This document shows positions 1 to 7,992 of a stretch of DNA of 64,000 bases, piece by piece. How positions within the stretch are numbered: the stretch's first letter is position 1; each line of letters begins with the position of its first letter. The notes beneath the pieces are model-generated. The model was not told where the DNA came from. It saw only the letters and a list, made by a program, of their open reading frames with translations, and ran no database searches. The stretch comes from Lachnospiraceae bacterium (GTDB lineage: Bacteria > Bacillota > Clostridia > Lachnospirales > Lachnospiraceae), in NCBI GenBank assembly GCA_015057635.1, contig SVEB01000109.1:31907-95906 (forward strand), read 5' to 3'. The position numbers and the translations under genes are program-made.

Positions 1-34
1 GGCTGTATTTTTCGAGGGTTACTGTATATAATAT

Positions 35-403
35 TTGATAGTGTTGCGAAAAAGGTACAGTAGCAAGAATGTATTTAGAAAGAAGCGTGATGGGATGGTT
101 ACCTTCAGGGAAAGGTTATATTTTGGCGAGACCATAAAGAAGAAACATCGTAAGGCAATCTATAACATACGGCATGAGAAACTTGCACCAGGTGTGTACG
201 TGATTGCATTCGCGTCCAACGAGCAGAACCTGTTTGATATCATTCCGGCAAATGAGCTGCTGTTTCCGTTTTATAAGAAGAAAGAGATTTACATTCTTGG
301 CATGGCCAATGGACTTAGTGAGGCAAAAATCGTAGTCAAGGATATGGTTGCGGAAGTGTATCACAAGACAGGAGGATTTAACGTCAGGGAATATTTTTCT
401 TAG
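35..403 (+). CDS. Hypothetical protein, about 100-122 aa
   Basis: I do not recognise a named family. The ORF has a very basic N-terminus and then a compact mixed alpha/beta region that includes the stretch IPANELLFPFYKKKEIYILG. An in-frame TAA at 29-31 means the gene cannot extend further upstream. The start is therefore TTG at 35, GTG at 41, TTG at 44 or ATG at 95, and none has a convincing Shine-Dalgarno site; the GAAAGAAG before 95 is only fair. It ends 29 bases before a DUF2953 gene on the same strand and is probably co-transcribed with it and ytfJ, which would hint at a cell-envelope or sporulation setting. That link is inference from position only. Confidence 0.6.
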   Translation: MIVLRKRYSSKNVFRKKRDGMVTFRERLYFGETIKKKHRKAIYNIRHEKLAPGVYVIAFASNEQNLFDIIPANELLFPFYKKKEIYILGMANGLSEAKIVVKDMVAEVYHKTGGFNVREYFS

Positions 404-432
404 GAAATTGAGATAGAGATAGGGGAATGGAT

Positions 433-1524
433 ATGCTGCATGTGATAGGGATTATTTTAAAGATAATAGGAATCTTATTAGCCGTTCTCCTCGGAACTTT
501 AGTGGTGGTTCTCCTGCTTGCTTTGTTTGTGCCTGTCCGATATCGGTTCTTTATTAAGAAACGGGATGATATGCTGATTGACGGGAAGGTGGACTGGCTG
601 TTGCATCTGATACACGGGCACTTTGTTCTGGAGGACAAGAAGCCGGTGATAACGCTTCGGATTTTTGGCATTAAGGTATTTGACAGTACTAAGGTCAAGA
701 AAGAAAAGCCCGAAAAGAAGAAAAAACCGAAAAAGAAGAAAAGTCAAAAAGGAAAGACCGGAAAAGAAAAGGTCAGAAAAGAAAAAGCTAGAGAAGAACA
801 GCTCAAAACAGCTACCGAGACTTCTGGAAATCAGATAAAGCAGGCTCCCTCAAAAGAGGAAAAGCAGGAAATGACCGTGCAGGTTAAGAAGAGTGAGAGT
901 TCCCAGGCTGATTTGGAAAACAGGAAAGAGTCTATAAAGGAAAATGACTCTATAGAAGAAAAAGACTCTGCAAAGGAAAAAGAGATGGACTCAGATTCCG
1001 GTGCAGAATCGGCAGCAGAAAAAGTAAAGGTTTCAATCTTTGGAAAGATACAGGATGGAGTAAAGAAGACACTGGACGTTATCCGTAATCTAAAAGAGAA
1101 GATAAAAAACATTTTAAAACTGATACGCGATCTGTTTGAGAAAAAGAACCTGGTTTCCGCATTTTTAAGGGACAGTGGTAATAAATCCGGCATCCAATCC
1201 ATATTTACTTCATTATGGGGCATACTAAAACATATATCCCCGCATACGATACAGGGTTACTTCAAATTCGGAACAGGTGATCCTTACACAACAGGAGAAG
1301 CGTTAGCAGCGCTGTCTTTTGTATATGCGATGTATGGGGATAAGTTTATGGTAGAACCTGACTTTATGAATAAGGTGTTTGAAGCGGAAGTTAAGGTAAA
1401 AGGAAGAGTACGGCTCTTTAGCCTGCTGAAAATTGCAATTAAGCTTTGGCGGGACGAGCATTTCCAATATATAAAGAAGAGTATTGCAAAGTTAAAGGAG
1501 GAAATTACAGATGGCAGCAGATAA
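433..1524 (+). CDS. DUF2953 domain membrane protein
   Basis: The protein has about 363 aa. A long hydrophobic N-terminal segment (roughly residues 3-33) is followed by VPVRYRFF, typical of DUF2953 proteins. A highly charged Lys/Glu linker of about 110 residues follows, then a C-terminal region with FKFGTGDPYTTGEALA, the conserved part of the family. The track start is 427, but ATG 433 sits 8 bases after the GGGG of AGGGGA and is the better start. Its 3' end overlaps ytfJ by 14 bases, and the ytfJ ribosome binding site lies inside this gene, so the two are translationally coupled. DUF2953 genes often precede ytfJ in spore-formers and some members are reported as sporulation proteins. Biochemical function is unknown. 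The linker is longer and more repetitive than I would expect. Confidence 0.8.
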   Translation: MLHVIGIILKIIGILLAVLLGTLVVVLLLALFVPVRYRFFIKKRDDMLIDGKVDWLLHLIHGHFVLEDKKPVITLRIFGIKVFDSTKVKKEKPEKKKKPKKKKSQKGKTGKEKVRKEKAREEQLKTATETSGNQIKQAPSKEEKQEMTVQVKKSESSQADLENRKESIKENDSIEEKDSAKEKEMDSDSGAESAAEKVKVSIFGKIQDGVKKTLDVIRNLKEKIKNILKLIRDLFEKKNLVSAFLRDSGNKSGIQSIFTSLWGILKHISPHTIQGYFKFGTGDPYTTGEALAALSFVYAMYGDKFMVEPDFMNKVFEAEVKVKGRVRLFSLLKIAIKLWRDEHFQYIKKSIAKLKEEITDGSR

Positions 1525-1927
1525 GAAAGATCAAAATTTTACAGGCACTGTGGAATCCCTGTTTAAGGGGATGGATGCATTTTTAACAACAAAAACAGTA
1601 GTAGGGGATGCCGTTAAGGTGAACGATGGTACAATTATCCTTCCATTAGTGGACGTCAGCTTTGCAGTTGGTGCAGGTGCATTTACAAATGAAAGCAAAA
1701 ACAATGCGGCAGGCGGCATGGGTGGAAAAATTACACCAAGCTCTGTTCTTGTGATCAAAGATGGAAGCATTCGTCTTGTTAATGTGAAAAATCAGGATGT
1801 TGTGACAAAAGTAATTGATATGGTGCCAGATGTGCTTGATCGTTTTACCAAGGATCCAAAGGCCAAAAAAGAGGATAAAGCAATCGATGCAATGGCTCAA
1901 GATATATTAAATGGTAACGAAGAATAA
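1511..1927 (+). CDS. ytfJ: Spore protein YtfJ (GerW family)
   Basis: The 138-aa protein matches the GerW/YtfJ family: an N-terminal VESLFKGMDAF helix, the IILPLVDVSFAVGAGA core and the glycine-rich GGMGGKITPSSVLVI segment. In Bacillus, YtfJ is a forespore protein that supports germination. Length is normal for the family. The start is ATG 1511, preceded by AAAGGAGG at good spacing, and it overlaps the DUF2953 gene by 14 bases. No clear terminator follows; the next promoter begins about 30 bases downstream. Its presence implies that the organism belongs to a sporulating lineage. Confidence 0.9.
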   Translation: MAADKKDQNFTGTVESLFKGMDAFLTTKTVVGDAVKVNDGTIILPLVDVSFAVGAGAFTNESKNNAAGGMGGKITPSSVLVIKDGSIRLVNVKNQDVVTKVIDMVPDVLDRFTKDPKAKKEDKAIDAMAQDILNGNEE

Positions 1928-1956
1928 AACTGGATACAAAAAAAAGTAAAATTAAC

Positions 1957-1985
1957 TTGCAATAAACAATGAATTCTGTTAGAAT
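1957..1985 (+). promoter_or_regulatory. SigA-type promoter for rpmB
   Basis: TTGCAA, 17-base spacer, TAGAAT. This is close to the housekeeping consensus and lies about 180 bases upstream of rpmB, which leaves a long transcribed leader. Confidence 0.75.
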
Positions 1986-1991
1986 AGTTTT

Positions 1992-2150
1992 GTTTGCAGG
2001 TCACAGTGTACTTCATCTTGTATGGCACTGGATTTACCTGTGTCTATAAGTAGGAGCAGCAGAGCAAGGTTTTGCCTTTGGTCTGTTGTTAATGCACGAG
2101 CTGACGATTTATTAAAACGTAGTAAGTCGCTAGGCCTAATTTAATTAAGG
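1992..2150 (+). promoter_or_regulatory. Structured 5' leader of rpmB (candidate cis-regulatory RNA)
   Basis: About 155 bases lie between the inferred transcription start and the rpmB ribosome binding site. By eye the leader folds into three consecutive hairpins. The first pairs CAGGT..CAGTG with CACTG..ACCTG. The second pairs CAGCAGAGCAAG with TTTGGTCTGTTG with one mismatch. The third, weaker one pairs AGCTGAC with GTCGCT around a bulge just before GGAGGTG. Ribosomal-protein genes often carry autoregulatory leaders. I do not recall a named leader class for L28 in Firmicutes, so this is a structural observation only. Confidence 0.4.
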
Positions 2151-2162
2151 AGGTGCTTTTCA

Positions 2163-2360
2163 ATGGCTAAATGTGCAATTTGTGATAAAGGTGCTCACTT
2201 TGGTAAGGTTGTGAGCCATTCCAGAAGTCAGGTTTCCGGAAGATCTAATAAGATGTGGAAGTCCAACGTTAAATCTGTTAGAATCAAAGTTAACGGTGGA
2301 ACACAGAAAACTTATGTTTGTACATCTTGTTTAAGAGCTGGTAAAGTAGAACGCGCTTAA
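2163..2360 (+). CDS. rpmB: 50S ribosomal protein L28
   Basis: The 65-aa protein is the bacterial L28 of the large ribosomal subunit. It has the family's N-terminal MAKCAICDKG start and the internal SHSRSQVSGRSNKMWKSNVK segment. Two CxxC pairs (CAIC near residue 4 and CTSC near residue 53) mark the zinc-binding form. It has a strong AAGGAGGTG ribosome binding site and is monocistronic, with its own promoter upstream and a terminator directly downstream. In Firmicutes rpmB usually sits next to the asp23-yloV pair, as here. Confidence 0.97.
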   Translation: MAKCAICDKGAHFGKVVSHSRSQVSGRSNKMWKSNVKSVRIKVNGGTQKTYVCTSCLRAGKVERA

Positions 2361-2373
2361 TGACGATGGGAAA

Positions 2374-2417
2374 GAGGGGTTGTTGTAGTATATGTATACA
2401 ACAGCCCCTTTTTAATT
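2374..2417 (+). terminator. Rho-independent terminator of rpmB
   Basis: A 13-bp stem (AGGGGTTGTTGTA with TACAACAGCCCCT, one G-U pair) with a short loop, followed by TTTTTAATTT. Confidence 0.92.
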
Positions 2418-2534
2418 TATCAGGAATCATAGGTAAACATTGCTTGGCGGAATTTTGATAAATTAAAATTCTCCGGGAAAAGAAATTTGTCTTGGAAGCA
2501 GTACGTTTATGTAAAAACTGTTGGGGAACTGCCC

Positions 2535-2672
2535 CTAGCTGCAGAACAGGTTGTATCCTAAGATCAGACAAAGAATAATAATACAGATTGCAATGATCCC
2601 ATTTGTGATAAACAGCATGATGGTCATTCCGATTGCAATCCAGAATAGAATAAACCCAAGCATTTTCTTCAT
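2535..2672 (-). CDS. Small 45-aa membrane protein
   Basis: The track reports a 102-aa minus-strand ORF, but its first 57 residues run through the asp23 promoter and start and look non-coding. An internal ATG at 2672 has GGAG 8 bases upstream and opens a 45-aa protein that is almost entirely hydrophobic. It starts MKKMLGFILFWIAIG and ends with a hydrophobic ILGYNLFCS tail, suggesting two short membrane helices. Lachnospiraceae-type genomes often contain such small proteins, but I do not know a function. It is convergent with rpmB and divergent from asp23. A weak GGGG-CCCC hairpin followed by AACAGTTTTT downstream on its strand may be its terminator. Confidence 0.6.
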   Translation of the reverse strand: MKKMLGFILFWIAIGMTIMLFITNGIIAICIIILCLILGYNLFCS

Positions 2673-2764
2673 GAGAGCCACTCCAAAAGGGATGCTTTCT
2701 ACCAATATATGCTTTTCGTGTCCCTGAATATGAAAATAATGTTTCTTTTTTTCATAAAAGAGGT

Positions 2765-2770
2765 TATAAT
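2765..2770 (+). promoter_or_regulatory. Likely -10 box for asp23-yloV
   Basis: A perfect TATAAT lies 34 bases before the asp23 start. The -35 region 17 bases upstream (TTTCTT) is poor, so the promoter is only tentatively placed. Confidence 0.45.
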
Positions 2771-2803
2771 AATAATATCTATGAATGAATTGGAGGGCTA
2801 TGT

Positions 2804-3160
2804 ATGAATGGAACGATGCTAACAAAGCTCGGAGAGATAGCAATTGATACCGATGTTATTGCAAAGTACGCCGGCTCTTCCGCAGTGGAATGCTTCGGAG
2901 TTGTAGGCATGGCATCTATCAGCATGAAAGATGGATTAGCCAAATTACTAAGACGTGAGAGCCTGAATCATGGCGTTAACGTAGTGATAGAGAATAATAA
3001 GATTACCATCGATTTACACATTATTGTATCTTATGGTGTAAGTATTTCAGCAGTGGCTGAGAACTTAATCAGCAATGTGAAATATAAGGTGGAAGAATTC
3101 GCAGGCCTAGAGGTAGCGAAAATAAATATATTTGTTGAGGGCGTAAGGGTCATCGACTAG
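2804..3160 (+). CDS. yloU: Asp23/Gls24 family envelope stress protein
   Basis: The 118-aa protein is a small Asp23/Gls24 (DUF322) protein of the YloU type. It shows the N-terminal GEIAIDTDVIAKYAGSSAVE segment, the GVVGMASISMKDGLAKLL segment and the internal beta pattern VNVVIENNKITIDLHIIVSYG. These proteins are membrane-associated or cytosolic envelope-stress factors. GGAGGG lies 6 bases before ATG 2804. It is followed after 20 bases by yloV, the usual partner, and the pair is probably one operon linked to fatty-acid or envelope homeostasis. Confidence 0.92.
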   Translation: MNGTMLTKLGEIAIDTDVIAKYAGSSAVECFGVVGMASISMKDGLAKLLRRESLNHGVNVVIENNKITIDLHIIVSYGVSISAVAENLISNVKYKVEEFAGLEVAKINIFVEGVRVID

Positions 3161-3180
3161 TATTAAGGAGGAACAAACCA

Positions 3181-4869
3181 GTGACGTTGAATACGATTGA
3201 TGCTGCGCTATTGCAGAAGATGTTTCTTGCAGGGGCGAAAAGTATCGAAGCGAAAAAGGAATACATCAATGAACTGAATGTATTTCCGGTTCCAGATGGT
3301 GATACCGGAACCAACATGACATTAACAATTATGTCGGCGGCGAAGGAAGTTTCAGCTATTGAGAATCCAACGCTTGAGACACTAGCAAAGGCAATCAGCA
3401 GCGGTTCATTAAGAGGTGCAAGAGGTAACTCAGGTGTTATCCTGTCCCAGTTATTCAGAGGATTTACAAAAGAAGTGAAAGAACATTCTGAAATTAATGT
3501 AACCATTATGGCGAATGCATTTGCTAAGGCTGTTGAGACAGCATACAAAGCCGTTATGAAACCAAAGGAAGGAACAATCCTTACTGTAGCGAAGGGCGGC
3601 GCTGAGCGTGCAGCAGAATTAGTGTCAGAAACAGAAGATTTGGTGTACTTTGGTGCAGAAGTAATAAAACGTATGGAAGAAGTTCTTGCATACACACCAG
3701 AATTATTACCAGTATTAAAAGAAGCAGGAGTAGTGGACTCTGGCGGACAGGGTCTGTTAGAAGTTGTCAAGGGCGGATATGATGCAATGCTTGGCAAAGA
3801 AGTTGACTTTGAGATCGTGCCTGCAAGTGCTGGAGTAAAAGCCAATGTAAGCTCCGAGAATATTGCAACAGCGGATATTAAATTTGGTTATTGTACAGAA
3901 TTTATCGTAATGCTTGAAAAAGAATATACAATAGAAACCGAACATGAATTCAAAGCTTATTTAGAATCCATCGGTGACTCCATCGTAGTTGTTTCGGATG
4001 ACGATATCGTAAAGGTTCATGTACATACCAATGATCCTGGTCTTGCCATCCAAAGAGCGCTTACTTATGGTTCTTTAACCCGTATGAAGATTGACAATAT
4101 GCGTGAAGAGCATAATGAAAAGTTAATCAAAGATGCGGAAAATAAAGCAAAGCAGCAGAAAGAAGAAGAATTACAGGCTGCTGAAGTGAAGAAAAAAGAA
4201 GAACCTAGAAAGCCTGTTGGTTTTGTAGCAGTATCCATTGGTGAAGGTATTAATGAAATCTTTAAAGGTCTTGGTGTTGATTACCTGATCGAAGGCGGTC
4301 AGACAATGAACCCAAGTACAGAAGATATGTTAAACGCAATCGATCATGTGAATGCGGATACCATCTTCATTTTACCAAATAACAGCAATATCATCTTAGC
4401 CGCTAACCAGGCAAAGGATCTGACAGAGGATAAGAAGATTGTTGTTATTCCATCTAAGACGGTTCCTCAGGGTATTACAGCGATTATCAATTATGTCTTT
4501 GATAAGTCGGCTGAAGAAAATGAGGCTAGAATGATTGAAGAGATGGGCAGAGTTAAGACTGGTCAGGTTACTTATGCAGTACGTGACACATCCCTTGATG
4601 GAAAAGAAATCAGACAGGGCAATATCATGGGTATTGGTGATAAGGCAATCCTTTCTGTTGGAACTGAGATTAAGGAAACTACCATTGATTTAATCAATCA
4701 GTTAGTTGATGATGATTCTGAATTAATCAGTTTATACTACGGTGCTGAAACTAGCGAAGAGGAAGCGAATGAAATCGCTGAGATCATCTCCGATCAGTAC
4801 CCAATGGTAGACGTTGAAGTCCATATGGGCGGTCAGCCAATCTACTATTATGTATTATCTGTTGAATAG
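3181..4869 (+). CDS. yloV: DAK2-domain protein YloV / fatty acid kinase FakA-like
   Basis: The 562-aa protein has the two-domain layout of FakA/YloV. An N-terminal DAK2 (dihydroxyacetone-kinase-like) domain (about residues 8-200) carries the nucleotide-binding motif NVFPVPDGDTGTNMT. A central region and a C-terminal DegV-like domain (about 340-560) start around PVGFVAVSIGEGI. In Staphylococcus FakA phosphorylates fatty acids bound by FakB so that exogenous lipids can enter phospholipid synthesis. The start is GTG 3181 with AAGGAGG upstream. A charged KAKQQKEEELQ linker joins the domains. No FakB gene is seen in the window. Full family length, no damage. Confidence 0.93.
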   Translation: MTLNTIDAALLQKMFLAGAKSIEAKKEYINELNVFPVPDGDTGTNMTLTIMSAAKEVSAIENPTLETLAKAISSGSLRGARGNSGVILSQLFRGFTKEVKEHSEINVTIMANAFAKAVETAYKAVMKPKEGTILTVAKGGAERAAELVSETEDLVYFGAEVIKRMEEVLAYTPELLPVLKEAGVVDSGGQGLLEVVKGGYDAMLGKEVDFEIVPASAGVKANVSSENIATADIKFGYCTEFIVMLEKEYTIETEHEFKAYLESIGDSIVVVSDDDIVKVHVHTNDPGLAIQRALTYGSLTRMKIDNMREEHNEKLIKDAENKAKQQKEEELQAAEVKKKEEPRKPVGFVAVSIGEGINEIFKGLGVDYLIEGGQTMNPSTEDMLNAIDHVNADTIFILPNNSNIILAANQAKDLTEDKKIVVIPSKTVPQGITAIINYVFDKSAEENEARMIEEMGRVKTGQVTYAVRDTSLDGKEIRQGNIMGIGDKAILSVGTEIKETTIDLINQLVDDDSELISLYYGAETSEEEANEIAEIISDQYPMVDVEVHMGGQPIYYYVLSVE

Positions 4870-4878
4870 AATGGAATA

Positions 4879-5116
4879 GAGAATAGAATCGAAGACCTCC
4901 CGCGCAAGAGCCGGGCGATTTTCCCGCTTTGTGTTCCGAATGTTCGGACGCATGAGCGGACAAAAATGCCGCGGAATCCTTGATTATCAGACAGGAAGAC
5001 ACTGTCTGCTACTCAAGGACTCCGCGGTATTTTTGTTCGTCATGAGCCGGACATTCCGGAACACAGAGCGGGAAAATCGCCCGGCTCTTGTGCGGGAGGT
5101 CTTCGATTCTATTCTC
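4879..5116. repeat. 238-bp long inverted repeat (about 115-nt arms, 7-nt loop)
   Basis: The left arm from GAGAATAGAATCGAAGACCT pairs almost continuously with the right arm ending AGGTCTTCGATTCTATTCTC. The centre is CAGACAG-GAAGACA-CTGTCTG. The outer 50 bp have only two differences, and both keep G-U pairing if the + strand is transcribed; one short block in the middle is less well matched. It begins 10 bases after the yloV stop. It has no run of T after the second arm, so it is not an ordinary terminator. It could be a miniature inverted-repeat element or a structured RNA. Two overlapping ORFs in the track (4784-5002 minus, 4931-5158 plus) are by-products of it. Confidence 0.9.
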
Positions 5117-5324
5117 TTGCTTTGCTGGTGCAACGGATGGTTAAAGATAAGGGCATAAAAGAATGCGAGATTGATTAGTGGTAAAAAAATTATAGAATGT
5201 TAGTGAACGAGATAGCGAATGGATGATGTGTAGAGGCAAGAAGAGCCGAGGAATCAAGAGGATAAGAAAGAAAACGAAAAAGATGTCGAGATATAATATG
5301 AATTGTAAATACTCAAAAAAGATA

Positions 5325-5353
5325 TTGACAGTCTAAAGTGGAAACGCTATAAT
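5325..5353 (+). promoter_or_regulatory. Consensus SigA promoter upstream of small membrane protein
   Basis: TTGACA, 17-base spacer, TATAAT: a perfect consensus promoter. The first ORF downstream with a ribosome binding site is the 30-aa protein at 5410. The 200 bases between the long hairpin and this promoter show nothing else I can name. Confidence 0.88.
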
Positions 5354-5409
5354 CTCAAATGACAAATGGAAAATATTTACTGATCGTTGTAGGGAAAAGG
5401 GGGATTAAG

Positions 5410-5502
5410 ATGAGCGAGAAAGAATTATCCAAGAAAGCAATGCGCACAACTATTTTATCAGTGGCTGCAGTTGTGGCTATGATTCTTGTAATCTGGCTGT
5501 AG
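5410..5502 (+). CDS. Small 30-aa single-pass membrane protein
   Basis: This ORF is too short for the ORF track. It starts at ATG 5410 behind AAAAGGGGG (7-base spacing) and begins MSEKELSKKAMRTTILS. A hydrophobic segment (AAVVAMILVIWL) runs to the stop. The charged N-terminus and C-terminal helix suggest a tail-anchored or single-pass peptide. It is the only plausible gene between a perfect SigA promoter and a terminator, which strongly suggests it is expressed. I know no function. It could also be the leader peptide of a regulatory transcript. Confidence 0.65.
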   Translation: MSEKELSKKAMRTTILSVAAVVAMILVIWL

Positions 5503-5611
5503 TCTATAGATAATGGGATACATAAGGGGATAGGGAGAATAGTTAAGAGTGAAAAGGCACGGTTAGAATGGACAAGGTCTTATGTGCTGGTGCATACCGA
5601 TAAAAAGGAAG

Positions 5612-5666
5612 ATGAGGCGGTAGTCTTCGGATCGGATGGATCCGGGGGCAGAGGCCTCATTTTTTT
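5612..5666 (+). terminator. Terminator after the 30-aa gene
   Basis: ATGAGGC pairs with GCCTCAT around an internal GGATC/GATCC hairpin, followed by a run of seven T. It ends the transcript started at 5325. Confidence 0.8.
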
Positions 5667-5798
5667 GTGGTTTTTACAAAACGTATGTTCTAATAGGGGA
5701 AAATATGATAAAATGGGCATAGTGAAAAAGAAGAAACTGTCAGACTTGAATGATCAGAGAAATAATTTGTATTTTGTTTAGATAGAAAGGGTTATACC

Positions 5799-7835
5799 AT
5801 GCAGTTAACAGATGGACTAGGTAAGATTAAGGGAATCGGTGAGAAGACCGAGAAATGTTTTACGAAGGCTGGAATCTACAATATTCTCGATTTAATAGAA
5901 TATTATCCGAAAGGATATCAGACGTATGAGCTGCCGGTGCCGATCGGAAGTTTACGGGAAGGTGAGATTGCAGCAATTGAGGCGAGCGTTGCTACGGTTC
6001 CGGAAGGAAAGAAGATCAGAGGGCTTCAGATGATTACATGCCGGGTGAAGGATCCAAGCGGATCGATCTTCATTACCTGGTTTAATCAGCCATATTTAAA
6101 GAGTACGCTTCGTATGGGAAGCCGGTATATATTCCGCGGGAAGGTGACGAGAAAGAATGGTCAGATTTCAATCGCTCAGCCGAAGATTTATAAGCAGGAG
6201 GAATACCGACCGCTGTTAAATCTGATGCAGCCAACGTATGCCTTAACAGATGGGCTTACGAATAATCAGATTTCCAAGGCTGTTGATTTTGCCCTGCATA
6301 ACGTGGAGATGCCGGAAGAGTTTCTGCCTGCAAGAATCCGAAAAGAATATGATCTGGTGAAACGTAAGGCTGCTCTTGCAGAGATTCATTTTCCGAAGTC
6401 AAAGGACACGATGCGGGAAGCAAGAAAACGTCTGGTATTTGATGAATTCTTTATTTTTACCCTTGTTTTAAATCAGCTCAAGGAGAATAAGAAGACCTCT
6501 TATAATGATTTCTCGATCGTATGTAAACAGGAATGTGAGGATATGATCGGGAAACTGCCGTATGAGCTTACGAACGCGCAGAAGAAGGTTTGGAATGAGA
6601 TCAAGCAAGATATGACATCCAATAAGGTGATGAATCGTCTGGTGCAGGGTGACGTAGGCTCCGGTAAGACAATCTTAGCGGTACTGGGGCTTATGATGAC
6701 GGCATTGAACGGCTATCAGGGGACGTTAATGGTTCCGACTGAAGTTTTAGCAAAACAGCATTATGAATCGCTGATTGAGAATCTGGAGCCATATGGAATC
6801 CGGATTGAGCTTTTAGTCGGTTCTATGACCGCGAGCGAGAAGAAGAAAGCTTATAAACGAATTGAGGCGCATGAGGCGGATATTATCGTGGGTACCCATG
6901 CTCTTATTCAGGAGAAGGTTAATTATGATAAGCTTGGTCTTGTTATCACCGATGAACAGCACCGTTTCGGTGTAAAGCAGCGAGAGATGCTGTCTGTAAA
7001 GGGGGAAAAACCACATGTGCTTGTTATGAGTGCGACTCCGATCCCAAGAACGCTCGCAATTATTTTATATGGGGATCTTGATATTTCCGTATTGGATGAA
7101 CTTCCGGCCAACCGCCAGCCAATCAAAAACTGCGTGGTGGATACCGGATATCGGGATACCGCGTATCGCTTTATTGAAAAACAGGTATACGAAGGAAGAC
7201 AGGCATATGTAATCTGTCCGATGGTAGAGGAAAGCGAGAATATGGAAGCGGAGAATGTAATCGAATATACAGAGAAGCTTCGTATGGTATTAGGCGATCA
7301 GATCACGATTGAGTATCTGCACGGCAAGATGAAACCGAAAGAGAAGGATGCGATTATGGAGCGTTTCTCAAAAGGTGAAATCAAGGTACTCGTATCCACT
7401 ACGGTAGTCGAAGTTGGTGTTAATGTGCCGAATGCGACTGTTATGATGATCGAGAATGCGGAGCGATTCGGATTGGCACAGCTTCACCAGTTAAGAGGAC
7501 GTGTCGGACGAGGCGGTCATCAGTCTTATTGTATCTTAGTAAGCGGCTCCAGAAACAAGGAGACGATGGCGCGTCTTGACATCTTAAATCGTTCCAACGA
7601 TGGATTTTATATTGCAAGCGAAGACTTAAAGTTAAGAGGACCGGGCGATATGTTCGGCGTACGCCAGAGCGGTGATTTAGAGTTCCGCCTGGGAGATATC
7701 TATACGGATGCAACCGTTCTTAAGAATGCGAATGATGCCGCAAAAAATCTGACAGAGAAAGAATATGAAGAAATTATCAGCCATTATCCGGCACTGTTAG
7801 ATAAAATCAACAATTTTGCATCGGGAACTTTGTAA
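5799..7835 (+). CDS. recG: ATP-dependent DNA helicase RecG
   Basis: The 678-aa protein is a full-length RecG, the branch-migrating helicase that remodels stalled forks and Holliday junctions. The N-terminal wedge/OB region includes KGIGEKTEKCFTKAGI (about 10-25). Helicase motif I reads VQGDVGSGKT (about 285). The DEAD-box variant is ITDEQHRFG, motif III is MSATPIPRTL, and the C-terminal helicase motif VI is HQLRGRVGRGGHQSYC. A modest ribosome binding site (AGAAAGGG) precedes ATG 5799. recG lies close to asp23-yloV in many Firmicutes. The genes that often follow it (rsmD, coaD) are absent here, and a glycan cassette begins instead. Confidence 0.97.
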   Translation: MQLTDGLGKIKGIGEKTEKCFTKAGIYNILDLIEYYPKGYQTYELPVPIGSLREGEIAAIEASVATVPEGKKIRGLQMITCRVKDPSGSIFITWFNQPYLKSTLRMGSRYIFRGKVTRKNGQISIAQPKIYKQEEYRPLLNLMQPTYALTDGLTNNQISKAVDFALHNVEMPEEFLPARIRKEYDLVKRKAALAEIHFPKSKDTMREARKRLVFDEFFIFTLVLNQLKENKKTSYNDFSIVCKQECEDMIGKLPYELTNAQKKVWNEIKQDMTSNKVMNRLVQGDVGSGKTILAVLGLMMTALNGYQGTLMVPTEVLAKQHYESLIENLEPYGIRIELLVGSMTASEKKKAYKRIEAHEADIIVGTHALIQEKVNYDKLGLVITDEQHRFGVKQREMLSVKGEKPHVLVMSATPIPRTLAIILYGDLDISVLDELPANRQPIKNCVVDTGYRDTAYRFIEKQVYEGRQAYVICPMVEESENMEAENVIEYTEKLRMVLGDQITIEYLHGKMKPKEKDAIMERFSKGEIKVLVSTTVVEVGVNVPNATVMMIENAERFGLAQLHQLRGRVGRGGHQSYCILVSGSRNKETMARLDILNRSNDGFYIASEDLKLRGPGDMFGVRQSGDLEFRLGDIYTDATVLKNANDAAKNLTEKEYEEIISHYPALLDKINNFASGTL

Positions 7836-7852
7836 AATTTCCAAAATTCACC

Positions 7853-7881
7853 TTTCAATTCCCCCTGATATATAGTATAAT
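7853..7881 (+). promoter_or_regulatory. Probable promoter for the glycan cassette
   Basis: TTTCAA, 17-base spacer, TATAAT, 110 bases before the first gene of the cassette. Confidence 0.6.
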
Positions 7882-7883
7882 AA

Positions 7884-7922
7884 CCTCATATAGCTCCCCA
7901 TAAAACGGGAGTTTTTATGAGG
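7884..7922 (+). other. Nested hairpin in the leader of the glycan cassette
   Basis: An outer CCTCATA/TATGAGG pairing encloses an inner CTCCC/GGGAG stem, directly after the inferred transcription start. A second AT-rich hairpin (TGCAATT with AATTGCA) follows at about 7929. Neither has a proper T-run after it, so an mRNA-stabilising or attenuation role is possible but unproven. It could also be a weak recG terminator. Confidence 0.4.
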
Positions 7923-7992
7923 GAAATCTGCAATTGAATTGTTTTTTAATTGCAAATGATATAAATATTACAAATGAATAGGAGGCATCCTT

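Noticed and set aside
4784-5158. Two ORFs (4784-5002 minus, 4931-5158 plus) over the long hairpin
   Set aside because: They lie inside the inverted repeat, mirror one another, lack ribosome binding sites and overlap yloV or empty sequence.
5584-5781. 65-aa ORF between the small peptide and recG
   Set aside because: It runs through a clear terminator and has no ribosome binding site.
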